From Promicromonospora thailandica (GTDB lineage Bacteria; Actinomycetota; Actinomycetes; Actinomycetales; Cellulomonadaceae), in assembly GCF_024171955.1 (NCBI RefSeq), contig NZ_JAMTCS010000005.1, positions 289,498 through 353,497 of the forward strand: a DNA stretch of 64,000 nt, written 5' to 3'. The translations under genes were made by a program, and so were the position numbers. Shown here piece by piece: positions 54,421 through 63,395 of the stretch. Every line of letters starts with the position of its first letter. Within the stretch, counting starts at the first letter, position 1. The notes below the pieces were generated by a model. The model did not search any database, was not told where the DNA came from, and worked only from the letters and a program-made list of their open reading frames with translations.

Positions 54421-55961
54421 AGACGATCATGACCACGAGCACCCCGCTCACCGAGGGCACGCCGCACCTCGGCCGCCGGCGCCGCTGGACGCTCCTGGTG
54501 ACCGTGGGCACGGGCCTGCTGCTGATCACCCTCGACAACTCGATCCTCTACACGGCGCTGCCCACCCTGACCCGCGAGCTCGACGCGACCTGGTCGGAGA
54601 GCCTGTGGATCATCAACGCCTACCCGCTCGTGATGACGGGGCTCCTGCTCGGCACGGGCACGCTGGGCGACCGGCTGGGGCACCGGCGCATGTTCCTGTC
54701 CGGGCTCATCGTGTTCGGGCTGGCGTCCTTCATGGCGGCGACGGCGCCCACCCCGGAGGTGCTGATCGCGGCGCGCGGCCTGCTGGCGGTGGGTGCCGCG
54801 GCGATGATGCCCGCCACGCTGGCGCTGATCCGGGTGTCCTTCCCGGACGAACGCGAGCGCAACATCGCGATCAGCGTGTGGGGCAGCCTCTCGGTGGTGG
54901 GCGGCGCGCTCGGGCCGATCGTGGGGGGCGCCCTGCTCGAGCACTTCGCGTGGGGCTCGATCTTCCTGGTGAACGTGCCGGTCGTGGTCGTGGCGGCGGT
55001 GGTGGGGGTCGCCGTCGCGCCCGCCGACGACCCGCACCCCGACGTCCGCTGGGACTTCATCTCGTCGGTGGAGGCGCTGGTGACGCTGGTCGGGCTGACC
55101 GTGCTCATCAAGGAGGTCGCGCGGACGGAGCGGGACGGCACCGTGCTCCTCGCCGCGGCGCTCACCACGGTCGTCGCGTGGTGGGTGTTCGTGCGCCGGC
55201 AGCGCCGTCTGCCCTTCCCGCTGCTGGACCTGTCGATCTTCCGCAACGCCGCCTTCGCCTCCGGCGTGCTGGCGGCCACCATCGCCATGTTCGCCATGGG
55301 CGGCCTGCAGCTGGCCACCACGCAGCGGTTCCAGCTCGTGACGGGTTTCTCGCCCCTGGAGTCGGGCCTGCTGGTGGCGGCCGTCGCGGCGGGCTCGCTG
55401 CCGTCGTCGCTCCTCGGTGGCATGTTCCTGCACGTCGTGGGCCTGCGGGTGCTGATCGGCGGCGGTCTGGGCGTGGGCGCCATCGGCGTCGGCTGGACGC
55501 TCGTGGGCGTGGAGCACGGGTTGTTCTGGCTGCTCGGCGGGCTGCTCGTGACGGGGCTCGGCCTCGGCGCCGCGATGTCGGTGGCCTCGACCGCGATCAT
55601 CGGCAACGCGCCGGCTCGCCGGGCGGGCATGGCGTCGTCGGTCGAGGAGGTGTCCTACGAGTTCGGCAGCCTGGCCGCCGTCGCGCTGCTCGGCTCGCTG
55701 CTGACCACGGTCTACACCCTGACCGTCCGCCTGCCCGAGGGCGCGCCCCCGGAGGCCGCCCGCTCCATGACGGACGCCCTCACCGCCGAGGGCACCGGCC
55801 CGGAGGTGCTCGACGCCGCGTTCCAGGCGTTCGGGAACAGCTACGAGGTGGTCATGATCGTCTGCGCGGGCGTACTGGCTGTGGGCTCGGTGCTCACCAC
55901 GGTGCTGCTGCGCCGGTACGGTCCGGGCTCGGAGTCGTCGGCCTACGGATCGAGCCACTGA
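54414..55961 (+). CDS. DHA2-family MFS drug exporter (EmrB/QacA-like)
   Basis: A 515-residue proton antiporter with 14 helices. LDNSILYTALPTLTRELDA in helix 1 contains the DHA2 motif D1 with its membrane aspartate, GDRLGHRRMFLSG is motif A, and WGSLSVVGGALGPIVGGALLEHFAWGSIF is motif C (antiporter). Such pumps export hydrophobic cations and antibiotics; the substrate is unknown. ATG 54414 has GAGGA 7 nt upstream; ATG 54429 would shorten it by five residues. No regulator gene adjoins, so the leader structure may provide control. Confidence 0.9.
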   Translation: MVETIMTTSTPLTEGTPHLGRRRRWTLLVTVGTGLLLITLDNSILYTALPTLTRELDATWSESLWIINAYPLVMTGLLLGTGTLGDRLGHRRMFLSGLIVFGLASFMAATAPTPEVLIAARGLLAVGAAAMMPATLALIRVSFPDERERNIAISVWGSLSVVGGALGPIVGGALLEHFAWGSIFLVNVPVVVVAAVVGVAVAPADDPHPDVRWDFISSVEALVTLVGLTVLIKEVARTERDGTVLLAAALTTVVAWWVFVRRQRRLPFPLLDLSIFRNAAFASGVLAATIAMFAMGGLQLATTQRFQLVTGFSPLESGLLVAAVAAGSLPSSLLGGMFLHVVGLRVLIGGGLGVGAIGVGWTLVGVEHGLFWLLGGLLVTGLGLGAAMSVASTAIIGNAPARRAGMASSVEEVSYEFGSLAAVALLGSLLTTVYTLTVRLPEGAPPEAARSMTDALTAEGTGPEVLDAAFQAFGNSYEVVMIVCAGVLAVGSVLTTVLLRRYGPGSESSAYGSSH

Positions 55962-55986
55962 GGCTCCTGCAGCCAGTTCGGTCGCC

Positions 55987-56026
55987 TGCCCTGAGATCGG
56001 TCGTTCGAGCGACCGATCTCAGGGCA
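55987..56026. repeat. 17-bp perfect palindrome between convergent genes
   Basis: Arms 55987-56003 and 56010-56026 are perfect reverse complements around TTCGAG. The core GAGATCGGTCG matches the palindrome inside the GHKL ATPase gene, and similarity extends about 10 nt beyond the arms. It overlaps the stop codon of the downstream minus-strand kinase gene and lies 26 nt past the exporter stop, so it may act as a two-way terminator. Confidence 0.9.
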
Positions 56027-56639
56027 GCTGACCGACGTCGGCGAGGTCTGGCTCAGCGAGCAGGCGGACGACCGCCTCCGCCGACTCCTCCGGGTCCACG
56101 CCGTCCGTGTACACAGTCGCCGTGGCGACCTCGGCCGGCAGCGGGTCGGCCACCCACCCGGCGATGAAGTCGTGGCCCTCGATGAGCCAGTCCCGGCCGC
56201 GGGTCCGGCGCGCACGCTCCCGCAGCACCGCCACGCAGCGGGCCGGGTCGGGGCTGGGACGTACGTGCACGACGTGCCCCGCCCGCCCCAGGGCCGCCCG
56301 CACCCGCTCGCCGTGCGCGGCGTCGGTGAAGCTCGTGTACCCGGCCCCCAGCGCGACGACGGCACCCGGATGGTCGCCCAGCACCCGCTCCACGGCGTGC
56401 GCGCGGGCCGGCTCCCACTCGGCCTCGGCCGCGAGCCAGCCGACGGCCTCGTCCCGCGCGAGCAGCCGCTCCAGGGTCCAGCCCACCTCCTGCCCGTACG
56501 TCCAGGACACCTCGTCGACGTCGACGAACGGCCGACCGAGACGTGCGGCGACGAGCCCGCCGAGCGTCGACTTGCCGGCGGCGAGCGGGCCCACGAGGAC
56601 CACGGTCCGGGCGTGCTCAGGAGCGACGGGGCGCGACAC
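56019..56639 (-). CDS. Shikimate-kinase-like P-loop kinase
   Basis: A 206-residue cytosolic kinase-fold protein. Walker A VVLVGPLAAGKSTLG opens the chain and FVDVDEVSWTYGQEVGW carries the acidic substrate pocket; RARRTRGRDWLIEG may be the lid. It resembles shikimate/gluconate kinases but is not clearly AroK, because the usual shikimate-binding GGG is replaced by ALGAGYTSF. GTG 56639 has AGGAGG 4-5 nt upstream. Its last codons lie inside a palindrome that also supplies the stop. Confidence 0.78.
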   Translation of the reverse strand: MSRPVAPEHARTVVLVGPLAAGKSTLGGLVAARLGRPFVDVDEVSWTYGQEVGWTLERLLARDEAVGWLAAEAEWEPARAHAVERVLGDHPGAVVALGAGYTSFTDAAHGERVRAALGRAGHVVHVRPSPDPARCVAVLRERARRTRGRDWLIEGHDFIAGWVADPLPAEVATATVYTDGVDPEESAEAVVRLLAEPDLADVGQLP

Positions 56640-56902
56640 GGGGCCTCCTGCGGGTGTCGGACGACGGCCCCGGGTACGACAGCAGGCCGGCACCGAAAGG
56701 TACCGGCCATCGCGCGAGCGTCCAGGCCTCCTGCGGCTTCGATCGGAGTCTTTGCCTACCTGTCATGCAAGAACGCGGGCAAGTGCCCAGCCATGCTCCC
56801 GGCATAGGAGCCGCGCCGCATCCCTCGGGCTCTTGATTCCGGCAGGCGCCCACCTGAGGCGCGAGAGCTAACGCCCACCGGTGGGCCTGCGATCATCAAG
56901 CC
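56640..56902. other. Left flank of the mini-island
   Basis: This 263-nt gap holds the left direct-repeat copy (56665-56708), then moderately GC sequence without a coding frame I trust. A perfect 14-bp palindrome GCCCACCGGTGGGC lies at 56873-56886, 16 nt before the next ATG, and is a candidate operator. Confidence 0.45.
56665..56708. repeat. 44-bp direct repeat, left copy
   Basis: Identical over 44 bp to 57729-57772. It begins CGGCCCCGGGTACG and ends GGTACCGGCC. Here it stops at CCGGCC, so only the inner 24 nt of the tRNA terminator hairpin are present. Confidence 0.95.
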
Positions 56903-57136
56903 ATGGACCCCGAGCTGCCAACAGTTCGCCTCAACCTCTGGCGAGCTGACGCCGTCGTTCTCTTTGACTGGCTCATGACCGTCGATCTGAATGCCGTACC
57001 CATTTCGCACCCTGCAGAGAAGCAGGCGCTGGTGGATCTGCTGTCGCGGTTCGAGCAAGACACCGACGTCATCTCGGCGTCGCGGGGAGAGATCGACGTG
57101 GCTCGCCAGGAGGTCGCTCGGGACATGGGCTGGTAG
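56903..57136 (+). CDS. Small hypothetical protein (77 aa)
   Basis: Begins MDPELPTVRLNLWRADAVVL and continues with FDWLMTVDLNAVPISHPAEKQALVDLLSRFEQDTDVI, a leucine-rich helical sequence with no signal or membrane segment. I do not recognise a named family, but the orderly sequence and non-random codon use suggest a real gene. GATCAT lies 6 nt before the ATG, possibly a leaderless promoter, and a 14-bp palindrome just upstream may regulate it. It lies in the repeat-bounded island and is somewhat poorer in G/C than its neighbours. Confidence 0.6.
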   Translation: MDPELPTVRLNLWRADAVVLFDWLMTVDLNAVPISHPAEKQALVDLLSRFEQDTDVISASRGEIDVARQEVARDMGW

Positions 57137-57182
57137 TACTCGACATGAACGGCAAACGCAGGTACTCCGGCCCGCCCGATGC

Positions 57183-57398
57183 TCAGCGCGTGTGACAGGC
57201 GGGCACGCAGTGGGCGCATCCGTTGGCCATCCTGTAGCCCCGCCGCTTGGCCTCGGCTACTGCGCCGCTGCACGACGCGAAGTAGCCAAGGTTGAGCCGG
57301 TTGCTTGGAGACGGGAGGCACCTCCTGGTGGATGCCAGGTCGTGCACCTCGTAGTCCCCGTTGGACTGAGCATTCTTGTTCACGCAGTAGTTCGGCAT
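57183..57398 (-). CDS. Small cysteine-rich conserved protein (71 aa)
   Basis: Begins MPNYCVNKNAQSNGDYEVHD. Further on it shows RRCLPSP, LGYFASCSGAVAEAKRRGY and ANGCAHCVPACHTR, with six cysteines in all: C5, C27, one in the ASCSG segment, and three in the last 12 residues (CAHC then AC). AGGAGG lies 6 nt before the ATG, the best ribosome-binding site in the region. From memory, near-identical small proteins occur in many unrelated bacteria, often beside mobile DNA, without a known function. The CxxC-type ending suggests metal binding or disulfides. Codon use is less GC-rich than in core genes. Confidence 0.72.
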   Translation of the reverse strand: MPNYCVNKNAQSNGDYEVHDLASTRRCLPSPSNRLNLGYFASCSGAVAEAKRRGYRMANGCAHCVPACHTR

Positions 57399-57428
57399 GG
57401 CGTGACCTCCTATGGTCTTTCGGCTCAC

Positions 57429-57728
57429 ACGTCTTCGTGTGCGCTCGACGCTATTCCTGGTGGTGAATGCGGTGCCGCAAAAGAAGGGGTTAGTGGCGGG
57501 TGAGGCGTTTCGCCTGCTGAAACCGACCGGGCTCCGTGACCACGTCCGCTCCGGCCGAACGCTCGAGCTACGGCGCCGAGTCGTGGCGTAGCCGATGCAC
57601 GCAGAGCGCCGCTTCGCGACACCTCGACATCGGAGAGATGGACACCGATGGGTGTCCCTGCTCAGCGTCGCGGAGACACGGATGGTCCGATGCGTAGTCA
57701 GGCATTTCGTCAGGCACGGCCCGCTCTC
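57429..57728. other. Gene-free right part of the mini-island
   Basis: 300 nt with lower G/C than the chromosome around it. Short frames are present on both strands but none has a convincing ribosome-binding site or protein-like composition. I see no gene or strong hairpin here. Confidence 0.4.
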
Positions 57729-57772
57729 CGGCCCCGGGTACGACAGCAGGCCGGCACCGAAAGGTACCGGCC
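57729..57772. repeat. 44-bp direct repeat, right copy
   Basis: Perfect match to 56665-56708, 1,064 nt away. It covers most of the tRNA-Thr terminator hairpin. Confidence 0.95.
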
Positions 57773-57778
57773 TGCTGT
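57743..57778 (-). terminator. tRNA-Thr terminator hairpin
   Basis: ACAGCAGGCCGGCACC and GGTACCGGCCTGCTGT pair at 15 of 16 positions around GAAA, 6 nt past the tRNA 3' end on the minus strand. Confidence 0.8.
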
Positions 57779-57784
57779 GCTGCG

Positions 57785-57860
57785 TGGAGCCGCCTGTCGG
57801 GTTCGAACCGACGACCTTCCGCTTACAAGGCGGGAGCTCTACCAGCTGAGCTAAGGCGGC
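57785..57860 (-). tRNA. tRNA-Thr (anticodon UGU)
   Basis: Read on the minus strand, a 76-nt cloverleaf begins GCCGCCT, has the D-arm TAGCTCAGCTGGTAGAGC, an anticodon loop CTTGTAA with UGU, the T-arm GGTTCGAACC and acceptor AGGCGGC. A discriminator T and an encoded CCA complete it. It decodes ACA, and ACG by wobble. Confidence 0.95.
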
Positions 57861-57900
57861 GGGCGGGGAACAGCCTAACGGTTCCGGCCCGGGAGGGAAG

Positions 57901-57934
57901 GGCGGGGCCCCGGGCCTCGGCCCGGGACCCCGCC
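57901..57934 (-). terminator. Terminator after the DsbA-like gene
   Basis: GGCGGGGCCCCGGGCC and GGCCCGGGACCCCGCC pair at 15 of 16 positions around TC, starting 15 nt past the gene stop. A GC-rich stem without a T-run. Confidence 0.75.
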
Positions 57935-57949
57935 GTTACCGCAGTGTCG

Positions 57950-58810
57950 TCACTCGGACGGCTCGGTGGAGGGCTCCGTCGACGGCGCGTCCGACGGCGG
58001 CGCCTCGCCCGTGATCGCCTCGGTCAGGGCGCCGACGGCCTGCCAGCCGTTGAAGCGCTCGCCGTCGATCAGCACGGTGGGCGTACCCAGGCCGCCGGTC
58101 TCCGGGTTGATGACGGCGGGGTCGTCGCTCGCGACCTGCGTGGCGGCCGTGACCCACTCCTCGTAGGTGTCCATGGCGTCGCCGCTCGAGATGCCCGAGG
58201 CGACGTCGACCGGCACGCCGGCGTCCCCTGCGATCTGGCCGAGCTGCTCGTCCGTCAGACCCGCGGTCTGCTCCTCCGGCTGGTTGGCGAACAGCGCCTC
58301 GTGGTACGCGTTGAACTGCTCGGGCGCCCGGTCGGCCACCCAGGCGGCCGAGGCGGCGGCCCGCGTGGAGTACTCGGTGCCCTTCGAGGTGCGGTCCAGG
58401 ATCGAGATCGGGTGCACCACCAGCGTGACGTCACCGGCCTCGCGCATCTCCGTGATGCTCGCGCCGTTCAGCGACTCGAACTGACCGCAGATCGGGCACA
58501 TGTAGTCGACGTACACGTCGAGCGTCTTGGCGCCCTCGTTCTCGGTGCCGGCGGCGCCGTCGGCCCCCACGGGGATCCCCGTCTGCTCGACGACACCTGC
58601 GGGGATGTTCTCGACCTTCTCCATGGGGGTCTTCTGACCCTCCGCGACGATCAGCCAGATCGCGACACCGAGCGCGATGACGGCGAGCGCGAGCCCGCCG
58701 AGCACGAGGATCCGGTTGCGCTTCTCGCGGGACTGCTGCTTCTTCTGGAGAGCGAGGGCCTCGGCACGGGCCGCGTCGCGGCGCTGCGCCTTGGTCTGAT
58801 TCGTCGACAT
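57950..58810 (-). CDS. DsbA-family thioredoxin-fold membrane protein
   Basis: A 286-residue protein: basic, coiled-coil-like N-terminus, one membrane helix at residues 34-56 (ILVLGGLALAVIALGVAIWL), then an extracytoplasmic thioredoxin fold. The active site is DYMCPICGQF and the cis-proline loop GTPTVLIDG, both as in actinobacterial DsbA-like oxidases that make disulfides in secreted proteins. The Ser/Pro/Glu tail is disordered. AAGGA lies before the ATG. It is upstream of tRNA-Thr on the same strand and downstream of the membrane kinase gene. Confidence 0.9.
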   Translation of the reverse strand: MSTNQTKAQRRDAARAEALALQKKQQSREKRNRILVLGGLALAVIALGVAIWLIVAEGQKTPMEKVENIPAGVVEQTGIPVGADGAAGTENEGAKTLDVYVDYMCPICGQFESLNGASITEMREAGDVTLVVHPISILDRTSKGTEYSTRAAASAAWVADRAPEQFNAYHEALFANQPEEQTAGLTDEQLGQIAGDAGVPVDVASGISSGDAMDTYEEWVTAATQVASDDPAVINPETGGLGTPTVLIDGERFNGWQAVGALTEAITGEAPPSDAPSTEPSTEPSE

Positions 58811-58841
58811 CGGGGTCCTTCGAGATGCGGGCCAATGGGGC

Positions 58842-58860
58842 GAGGCGCGACACGCGCCTC
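58842..58860. terminator. Hairpin between the kinase and DsbA-like genes
   Basis: GAGGCGCG and CGCGCCTC form a perfect 8-bp stem around ACA. It lies 61 nt past the kinase stop and 32 nt before the DsbA-like start, so it may end the kinase message. Confidence 0.5.
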
Positions 58861-58920
58861 AGGTAAGACTACTAGCGCTCGCTGGGAGAGCCCTGGACGT
58901 TTCGTTACGATCCGGACCCG

Positions 58921-60720
58921 CTACCAGGTGACCTCGGGCCGGGCGCCCAGGGGCCACCAGAGCACGTCGACGGCGCCGTCGAACAGCGGGGCCGCGGCCA
59001 GCACGGCGAGCGCCAGCAGCACCACCACGAGCACCGCCTTGACGCGCCACGAGGGCGCGATCCGGCGCAGGAGCGGTCCGGCGCCCATCCGCGTCCCGTA
59101 CGACGCCGGGCCCCACCAGGTGACCAGCACCGTGACGAGCATGGCCACCGCGAGCACGAGACTGTCCACGATCTGCCGGTTCACCCCGCCCAGCGACCGC
59201 GCCTCGATGGAGGGCTCGGGCGCGATGATCACGTTGCCCGGGCCGAACACGGCCAGGCCGATCAGCACGACGATGACGCCCGCGCAGACGCCGACGGCCG
59301 CGGCGGGCAGCACGCCGAACACGGCGCGCACGAGGTGCCAGGGCGAGAGCAGCGTCGCGACCAGCGCGTCGGACCGCGTGGGCCCGCGGCGCGCACGCCG
59401 GCTGCGGAACTCGTCGACCGCGATGCCCGCGAGGCGGGCCACGACCAGGGCGGCGACGAGCGTCACGACGGCGATGCCGGGCGCGGTCGCGGCGAGCGCC
59501 ACCAGGGCCAGCCCGGCGGTGAGGAGAACGCCCGCGAAACCGCGGACGCGCGCGGGGCTCACCGCTACGGGGTCGAGGGACGGGGGTGCGACCGACGGCG
59601 GCGCGGGCCGCGGCGCTCCGACCGCGCGTCCGGTGACCGAGCGTCCGCGGACCTGGCCGGCGGGCGTGGCGGCGAGGTCGGTGACCCCGCCGACGGCGCC
59701 GCGGCGGCGGGCCGCTGCGCCGGCCGCGACGCCTACCCCCGTGCCGCCCGCGGCGGCGGAGACGGGCGGGCGTCCGACCGGGACGCCGTCGGGCATGACC
59801 CGCGTGGAACCGACGTCGGCCGTGGTCTCGGCCGTGGCCGCCGACCCGCCGAGCACGACCGTCTGGGGGCCGTCGGCGTCCTCCGTCCGGGCGACGAACG
59901 CCTCCGACTCGGCCTTGAGTGCCCGGGCCACCTCGTCCGGTCCCCAGCGTTCGGCGGGCACGGCCCGCAGGGCGGCGCGCAGGGCCCGCTCGGCGCGCGG
60001 CGGCAGCCCGTCGAGGTCGGCGTCGCCCTGCCGTGACCGGCGCAGCACCAGCTCGGTGGGGCGGACACCGAACGGCGCGCGCCCGGTGCCGCCGAACGCG
60101 AGCACGGCGGCCCACGACCACCAGTCGGTGTCCGGGCCGGGCTCGGCGCCGTCGAGCAGCTCGGGCGCGAGGTAACCGGGCGTGCCCATGACGAAGCCGG
60201 TGCGCGTGGCGCGGGGGTCGTTCGGACCCTGAGCGAGCCCGAAGTCGATGAGCACGGGCCCGGTCCGCGCGATGAGCACGTTCGACGGCGTGAGGTCCCG
60301 GTGCACCACGCCGGTGCCGTGCACGGCCTCCAGCGCGTCGGCGAGCTGGTCGGCGAGCTCGAACAGGTCGCGGGGGTCGAGAGGGCCGCGCTCGTCGATC
60401 TCCTCCTCGAGCGTGGGACCCTCGACGAGCTCGGTGACGATGAACGCGTCCGGCCCCTCCAGCTCGGCGTCCAGCACCCGCGCGACGGCGGGGTGGCGCA
60501 GGCCCTGCAGCGCGGCGGCCTCGCGGCGCAGGCGTTCGCGGGCGGCCGGGTCGTCGAGGTGGCGGTGCAGCATCTTGAGCGCGACGGCGCTGCCGCCGCC
60601 GTCGACCGCCCGGTACACGGCGCCCATGGCGCCCGACCCGATCTCGCGCACGACCGTGTACCCGCCGAGCTGTGCGCCGGCGGCAGGTACGCCCACGACC
60701 GAGGTCTCCGCCTCCTCCAT
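58921..60720 (-). CDS. Membrane Ser/Thr protein kinase
   Basis: A 599-residue PknB-type kinase. The domain at residues 18-270 has the glycine loop [12 protein letters not shown], the lysine in AVALKML, catalytic [17 protein letters not shown] and [12 protein letters not shown] 130-residue Ala/Pro/Gly linker leads to four or five helices at residues 405-590, unlike the single helix plus PASTA repeats of PknB. It would face the cytosol, possibly sensing a membrane signal. ATG 60720 is supported by TACCGT 7 nt upstream; longer in-frame starts overlap the trehalose gene region. Confidence 0.9.
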   Translation of the reverse strand: MEEAETSVVGVPAAGAQLGGYTVVREIGSGAMGAVYRAVDGGGSAVALKMLHRHLDDPAARERLRREAAALQGLRHPAVARVLDAELEGPDAFIVTELVEGPTLEEEIDERGPLDPRDLFELADQLADALEAVHGTGVVHRDLTPSNVLIARTGPVLIDFGLAQGPNDPRATRTGFVMGTPGYLAPELLDGAEPGPDTDWWSWAAVLAFGGTGRAPFGVRPTELVLRRSRQGDADLDGLPPRAERALRAALRAVPAERWGPDEVARALKAESEAFVARTEDADGPQTVVLGGSAATAETTADVGSTRVMPDGVPVGRPPVSAAAGGTGVGVAAGAAARRRGAVGGVTDLAATPAGQVRGRSVTGRAVGAPRPAPPSVAPPSLDPVAVSPARVRGFAGVLLTAGLALVALAATAPGIAVVTLVAALVVARLAGIAVDEFRSRRARRGPTRSDALVATLLSPWHLVRAVFGVLPAAAVGVCAGVIVVLIGLAVFGPGNVIIAPEPSIEARSLGGVNRQIVDSLVLAVAMLVTVLVTWWGPASYGTRMGAGPLLRRIAPSWRVKAVLVVVLLALAVLAAAPLFDGAVDVLWWPLGARPEVTW

Positions 60721-60727
60721 GAGGCAC

Positions 60728-60733
60728 ACGGTA
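60728..60733 (-). promoter_or_regulatory. -10 box TACCGT, leaderless start of the kinase gene
   Basis: TACCGT on the minus strand ends 7 nt before ATG 60720. Confidence 0.45.
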
Positions 60734-60834
60734 TCGGCCGCGCACAGGCGGTGCCCGCCAGGCTCGGTGCGTTGACCAGCACCGGGACGGGCCCGGGACG
60801 CGAGTGAAACAGATCTCGTTACCCTGACCAGGTA

Positions 60835-60853
60835 CAAGACCTCGGTAGTCTTG
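60835..60853. promoter_or_regulatory. Inverted repeat CAAGAC-N7-GTCTTG before the trehalose gene
   Basis: A perfect 6-bp inverted repeat, 42 nt before the start codon in the divergent gap shared with the kinase gene. The right arm runs into TTGACG, a possible -35 box. Candidate operator; no factor assigned. Confidence 0.4.
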
Positions 60854-60895
60854 ACGCAGGACAGCGTGACTCTTCTACAGCCAAGGAGCAGTACA

Positions 60896-63232
60896 TTGCC
60901 GGGTAAAGACGGGTACGATCTGGTCGTCGTCGCGAACCGGCTCCCGGTCGACTTCTCGGTCGGCCCGGACGGCGACCTCACCTGGCAGCGGTCACCGGGC
61001 GGCCTCGTCACCGCCCTGGAGCCCGTGATGCGGGACGCCGACGGCGCCTGGGTGGGCTGGTCCGGCGCCCCCGACCTGGCGCACGAGCCGTTCACGGCCG
61101 ACGGGATGCTGCTGGTGCCCGTGACGCTCAGCGCCACGGAGATCGAGCGCTACTACGAGGGCTTCTCCAACGACACCCTCTGGCCGCTCTACCACGACGT
61201 CATCGCGCCGCCCGCCTACCACCGCCAGTGGTGGGACGCGTACCGCCGCGTGAACCAGCGCTTCGCCGACGCCGCCGCCGAGCAGGCCGCCGAGGGCGGC
61301 GTGGTCTGGGTGCACGACTACCAGCTCCAGCTGGTCCCCCGCATGCTGCGCGACCTGCGCCCCGACCTGCGCATCGGGTTCTTCGACCACATCCCGTTCC
61401 CCCCGGTCGAGCTGTTCGCGCAGCTCCCGTGGCGGCGGCAGATCATCGACGGCCTGCTGGGCGCCGACCTCGTGGGCTTCCAGCGCAACGGCGACGCCGC
61501 GAACTTCGTGCGGTCGGCGCGCCGTCTCACCGGGTACACCACGCGCGGCCCCGTCATCACCATCCCGGACGCCGACGGGCGGCCCGGCCGGCACGTGCGC
61601 GCGTCGTCGTTCCCCATCTCCATCGACTCCCGCCGGTTCGACACCCTGGCGCGCACCCCCGAGGTCCAGGCCCGCGCCAAGGAGATCAAGGCCGACCTCG
61701 GCAACCCCGACATCCTCATGCTCGGTGTCGACCGCCTCGACTACACCAAGGGCATCCGGCACCGCATCAAGGCGTACGGCGAGCTGCTCGACGACGGCCG
61801 CCTCGACGTCGAGCACCACACGCTCGTGCAGGTGGCCAGCCCGAGCCGCGAGAACGTGGGCGCCTACCAGGAGCTGCGCGAGCACGTCGAGGTCCTGGTG
61901 GGCCGCATCAACGGCGAGTACGGCGAGCTGGGCCACTCGGCCATCCACTACCTGCACCACTCCTACCCGCCCGAGGAGATGGCGGCCCTCTACCTGGCGG
62001 CGGACGTGCTGCTGGTGACGTCCCTGCGCGACGGCATGAACCTCGTCGCGAAGGAGTACATCGCGGCCCGCTCCGACGACCGCGGCGCGCTGGTGCTGAG
62101 CGAGTTCACCGGCGCCGCAGACGAGCTGTCCCCCGGACCGCTGCTGGTCAACCCGCACGACATCGACGGCATGAAGGACATCATCGTGGCCGCCGCCACG
62201 ATGGACCCCAAGGAGCAGCGGCGGCGCATGCGCCGCCTGCGCCGCAAGGTCCTGGCCGACGACGTCGCCAAGTGGTCGGAGTCCTTCCTCGGCGTGCTCA
62301 CCGCCGTGCCCGCCCGGCCCCTCACCGTGGACCCGCGCGCCGCCGAGCCGCGCCACCACAACCTCCAGGACGCCCTGACCGCCTTCACGACGGTGCCCGA
62401 GGGTGCCCCCGCGCGGGGCGGCCGCCTCGCCGCGCGCATGAACAACGGCAACGGCCGACGCCGGAAGCCCGCCACGGGCTGGCTGCTCGCGTGCGACTTC
62501 GACGGGACCCTGGCGCCGCTGGTCGACGACCCCAAGGCGTCCGCCATGACCCCCGCCGCACGCGCCGCCGTCGAGCAGGTGCACGCGCTCACGCAGGAGG
62601 GGCCCGTGCGGCTCGCGTTCGTCTCGGGCCGGGACCTGTCCGACCTGGCGGAACGCACCGTCGCCCCGGACGGCACGTTCCTCGTGGGCAGCCACGGGGC
62701 CGAGGCCGGGCGCGCCACGAGCACCGGAGTGGAGCAGGTCCCGTTCCACCTCAGCACCACGCAGTCCGGCCAGCTCGACGCGCTGGTCGCGGGCTTCGAG
62801 TCCGCGGTCTCGGGCCGGGAGGGCGCGTGGGTGCAGGTCAAGCCCGCCGCCGCCGTCGTGCACACGCGGCTGGCGAGCGTGGACGACGCCGCCGCCATCA
62901 CCGTGGCCGCCGACGAGGTGGCCGCCAACCTGGGCCTGCCGGCGATGCACGGCAAGGACGTCGTCGAGGTGTCGGTGGTGACCACGAGCAAGGGCGAGGC
63001 GCTGCGCCGCCTGCGCGGCACGGTCGCGGCCGAGCTCGGCGTCGAGAAGGTGCGCGTGCTGTACGCGGGCGACGACACGACCGACGAGAACGCCTTCGGT
63101 GCGCTCGAGTCGGGCGACCTGACGATCAAGGTCGGCACGGGCGACACGCTCGCCTCGCACCGGGTGCCCGACCCGGACGCGCTCGCCGCCGTGCTCGCCG
63201 ACCTGGCGCGGACGCTGCGGGGAGAGGACTGA
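60896..63232 (+). CDS. otsA-otsB: Bifunctional trehalose-6-phosphate synthase/phosphatase
   Basis: A 778-residue fusion that makes trehalose from UDP-glucose (or GDP-glucose) and glucose-6-phosphate in one protein. The OtsA GT20 part (residues 5-470) has [27 protein letters not shown] and [12 protein letters not shown]. An Ala/Arg linker of about 60 residues leads to the OtsB haloacid-dehalogenase part (residues 530-778) with [25 protein letters not shown] and [11 protein letters not shown] start at TTG 60896 because AAGGAG lies 7 nt upstream; TTG 60851 is further upstream. Trehalose protects against osmotic and desiccation stress. Confidence 0.93.
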   Translation: MPGKDGYDLVVVANRLPVDFSVGPDGDLTWQRSPGGLVTALEPVMRDADGAWVGWSGAPDLAHEPFTADGMLLVPVTLSATEIERYYEGFSNDTLWPLYHDVIAPPAYHRQWWDAYRRVNQRFADAAAEQAAEGGVVWVHDYQLQLVPRMLRDLRPDLRIGFFDHIPFPPVELFAQLPWRRQIIDGLLGADLVGFQRNGDAANFVRSARRLTGYTTRGPVITIPDADGRPGRHVRASSFPISIDSRRFDTLARTPEVQARAKEIKADLGNPDILMLGVDRLDYTKGIRHRIKAYGELLDDGRLDVEHHTLVQVASPSRENVGAYQELREHVEVLVGRINGEYGELGHSAIHYLHHSYPPEEMAALYLAADVLLVTSLRDGMNLVAKEYIAARSDDRGALVLSEFTGAADELSPGPLLVNPHDIDGMKDIIVAAATMDPKEQRRRMRRLRRKVLADDVAKWSESFLGVLTAVPARPLTVDPRAAEPRHHNLQDALTAFTTVPEGAPARGGRLAARMNNGNGRRRKPATGWLLACDFDGTLAPLVDDPKASAMTPAARAAVEQVHALTQEGPVRLAFVSGRDLSDLAERTVAPDGTFLVGSHGAEAGRATSTGVEQVPFHLSTTQSGQLDALVAGFESAVSGREGAWVQVKPAAAVVHTRLASVDDAAAITVAADEVAANLGLPAMHGKDVVEVSVVTTSKGEALRRLRGTVAAELGVEKVRVLYAGDDTTDENAFGALESGDLTIKVGTGDTLASHRVPDPDALAAVLADLARTLRGED

Positions 63233-63360
63233 GACGCGGCCTGACCCCGCCGTGACCTGGCCGATACCAGGATCTTGACGATGCGGGGTACGATCGCGCT
63301 GCAACAGTGTCACCGCAGACACGCAAGTGGAAGCAACGACACCCGACCACAACGGATCGT

Positions 63361-63378
63361 CCGGCACGTACCTGCCGG
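63361..63378 (+). promoter_or_regulatory. Hairpin before the sugar ABC ATPase gene
   Basis: CCGGCA and TGCCGG form a 6-bp stem around 6 nt, ending just before GGAGGG, the gene's ribosome-binding site. It could affect translation initiation. Confidence 0.3.
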
Positions 63379-63395
63379 TGGAGGGATGTTTTCTC

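Noticed and set aside
57595..57849. Frame ending in a GFEPTTFRLQ-type sequence next to tRNA-Thr
   Set aside because: This is the well-known false protein produced by translating tRNA antisense sequence.
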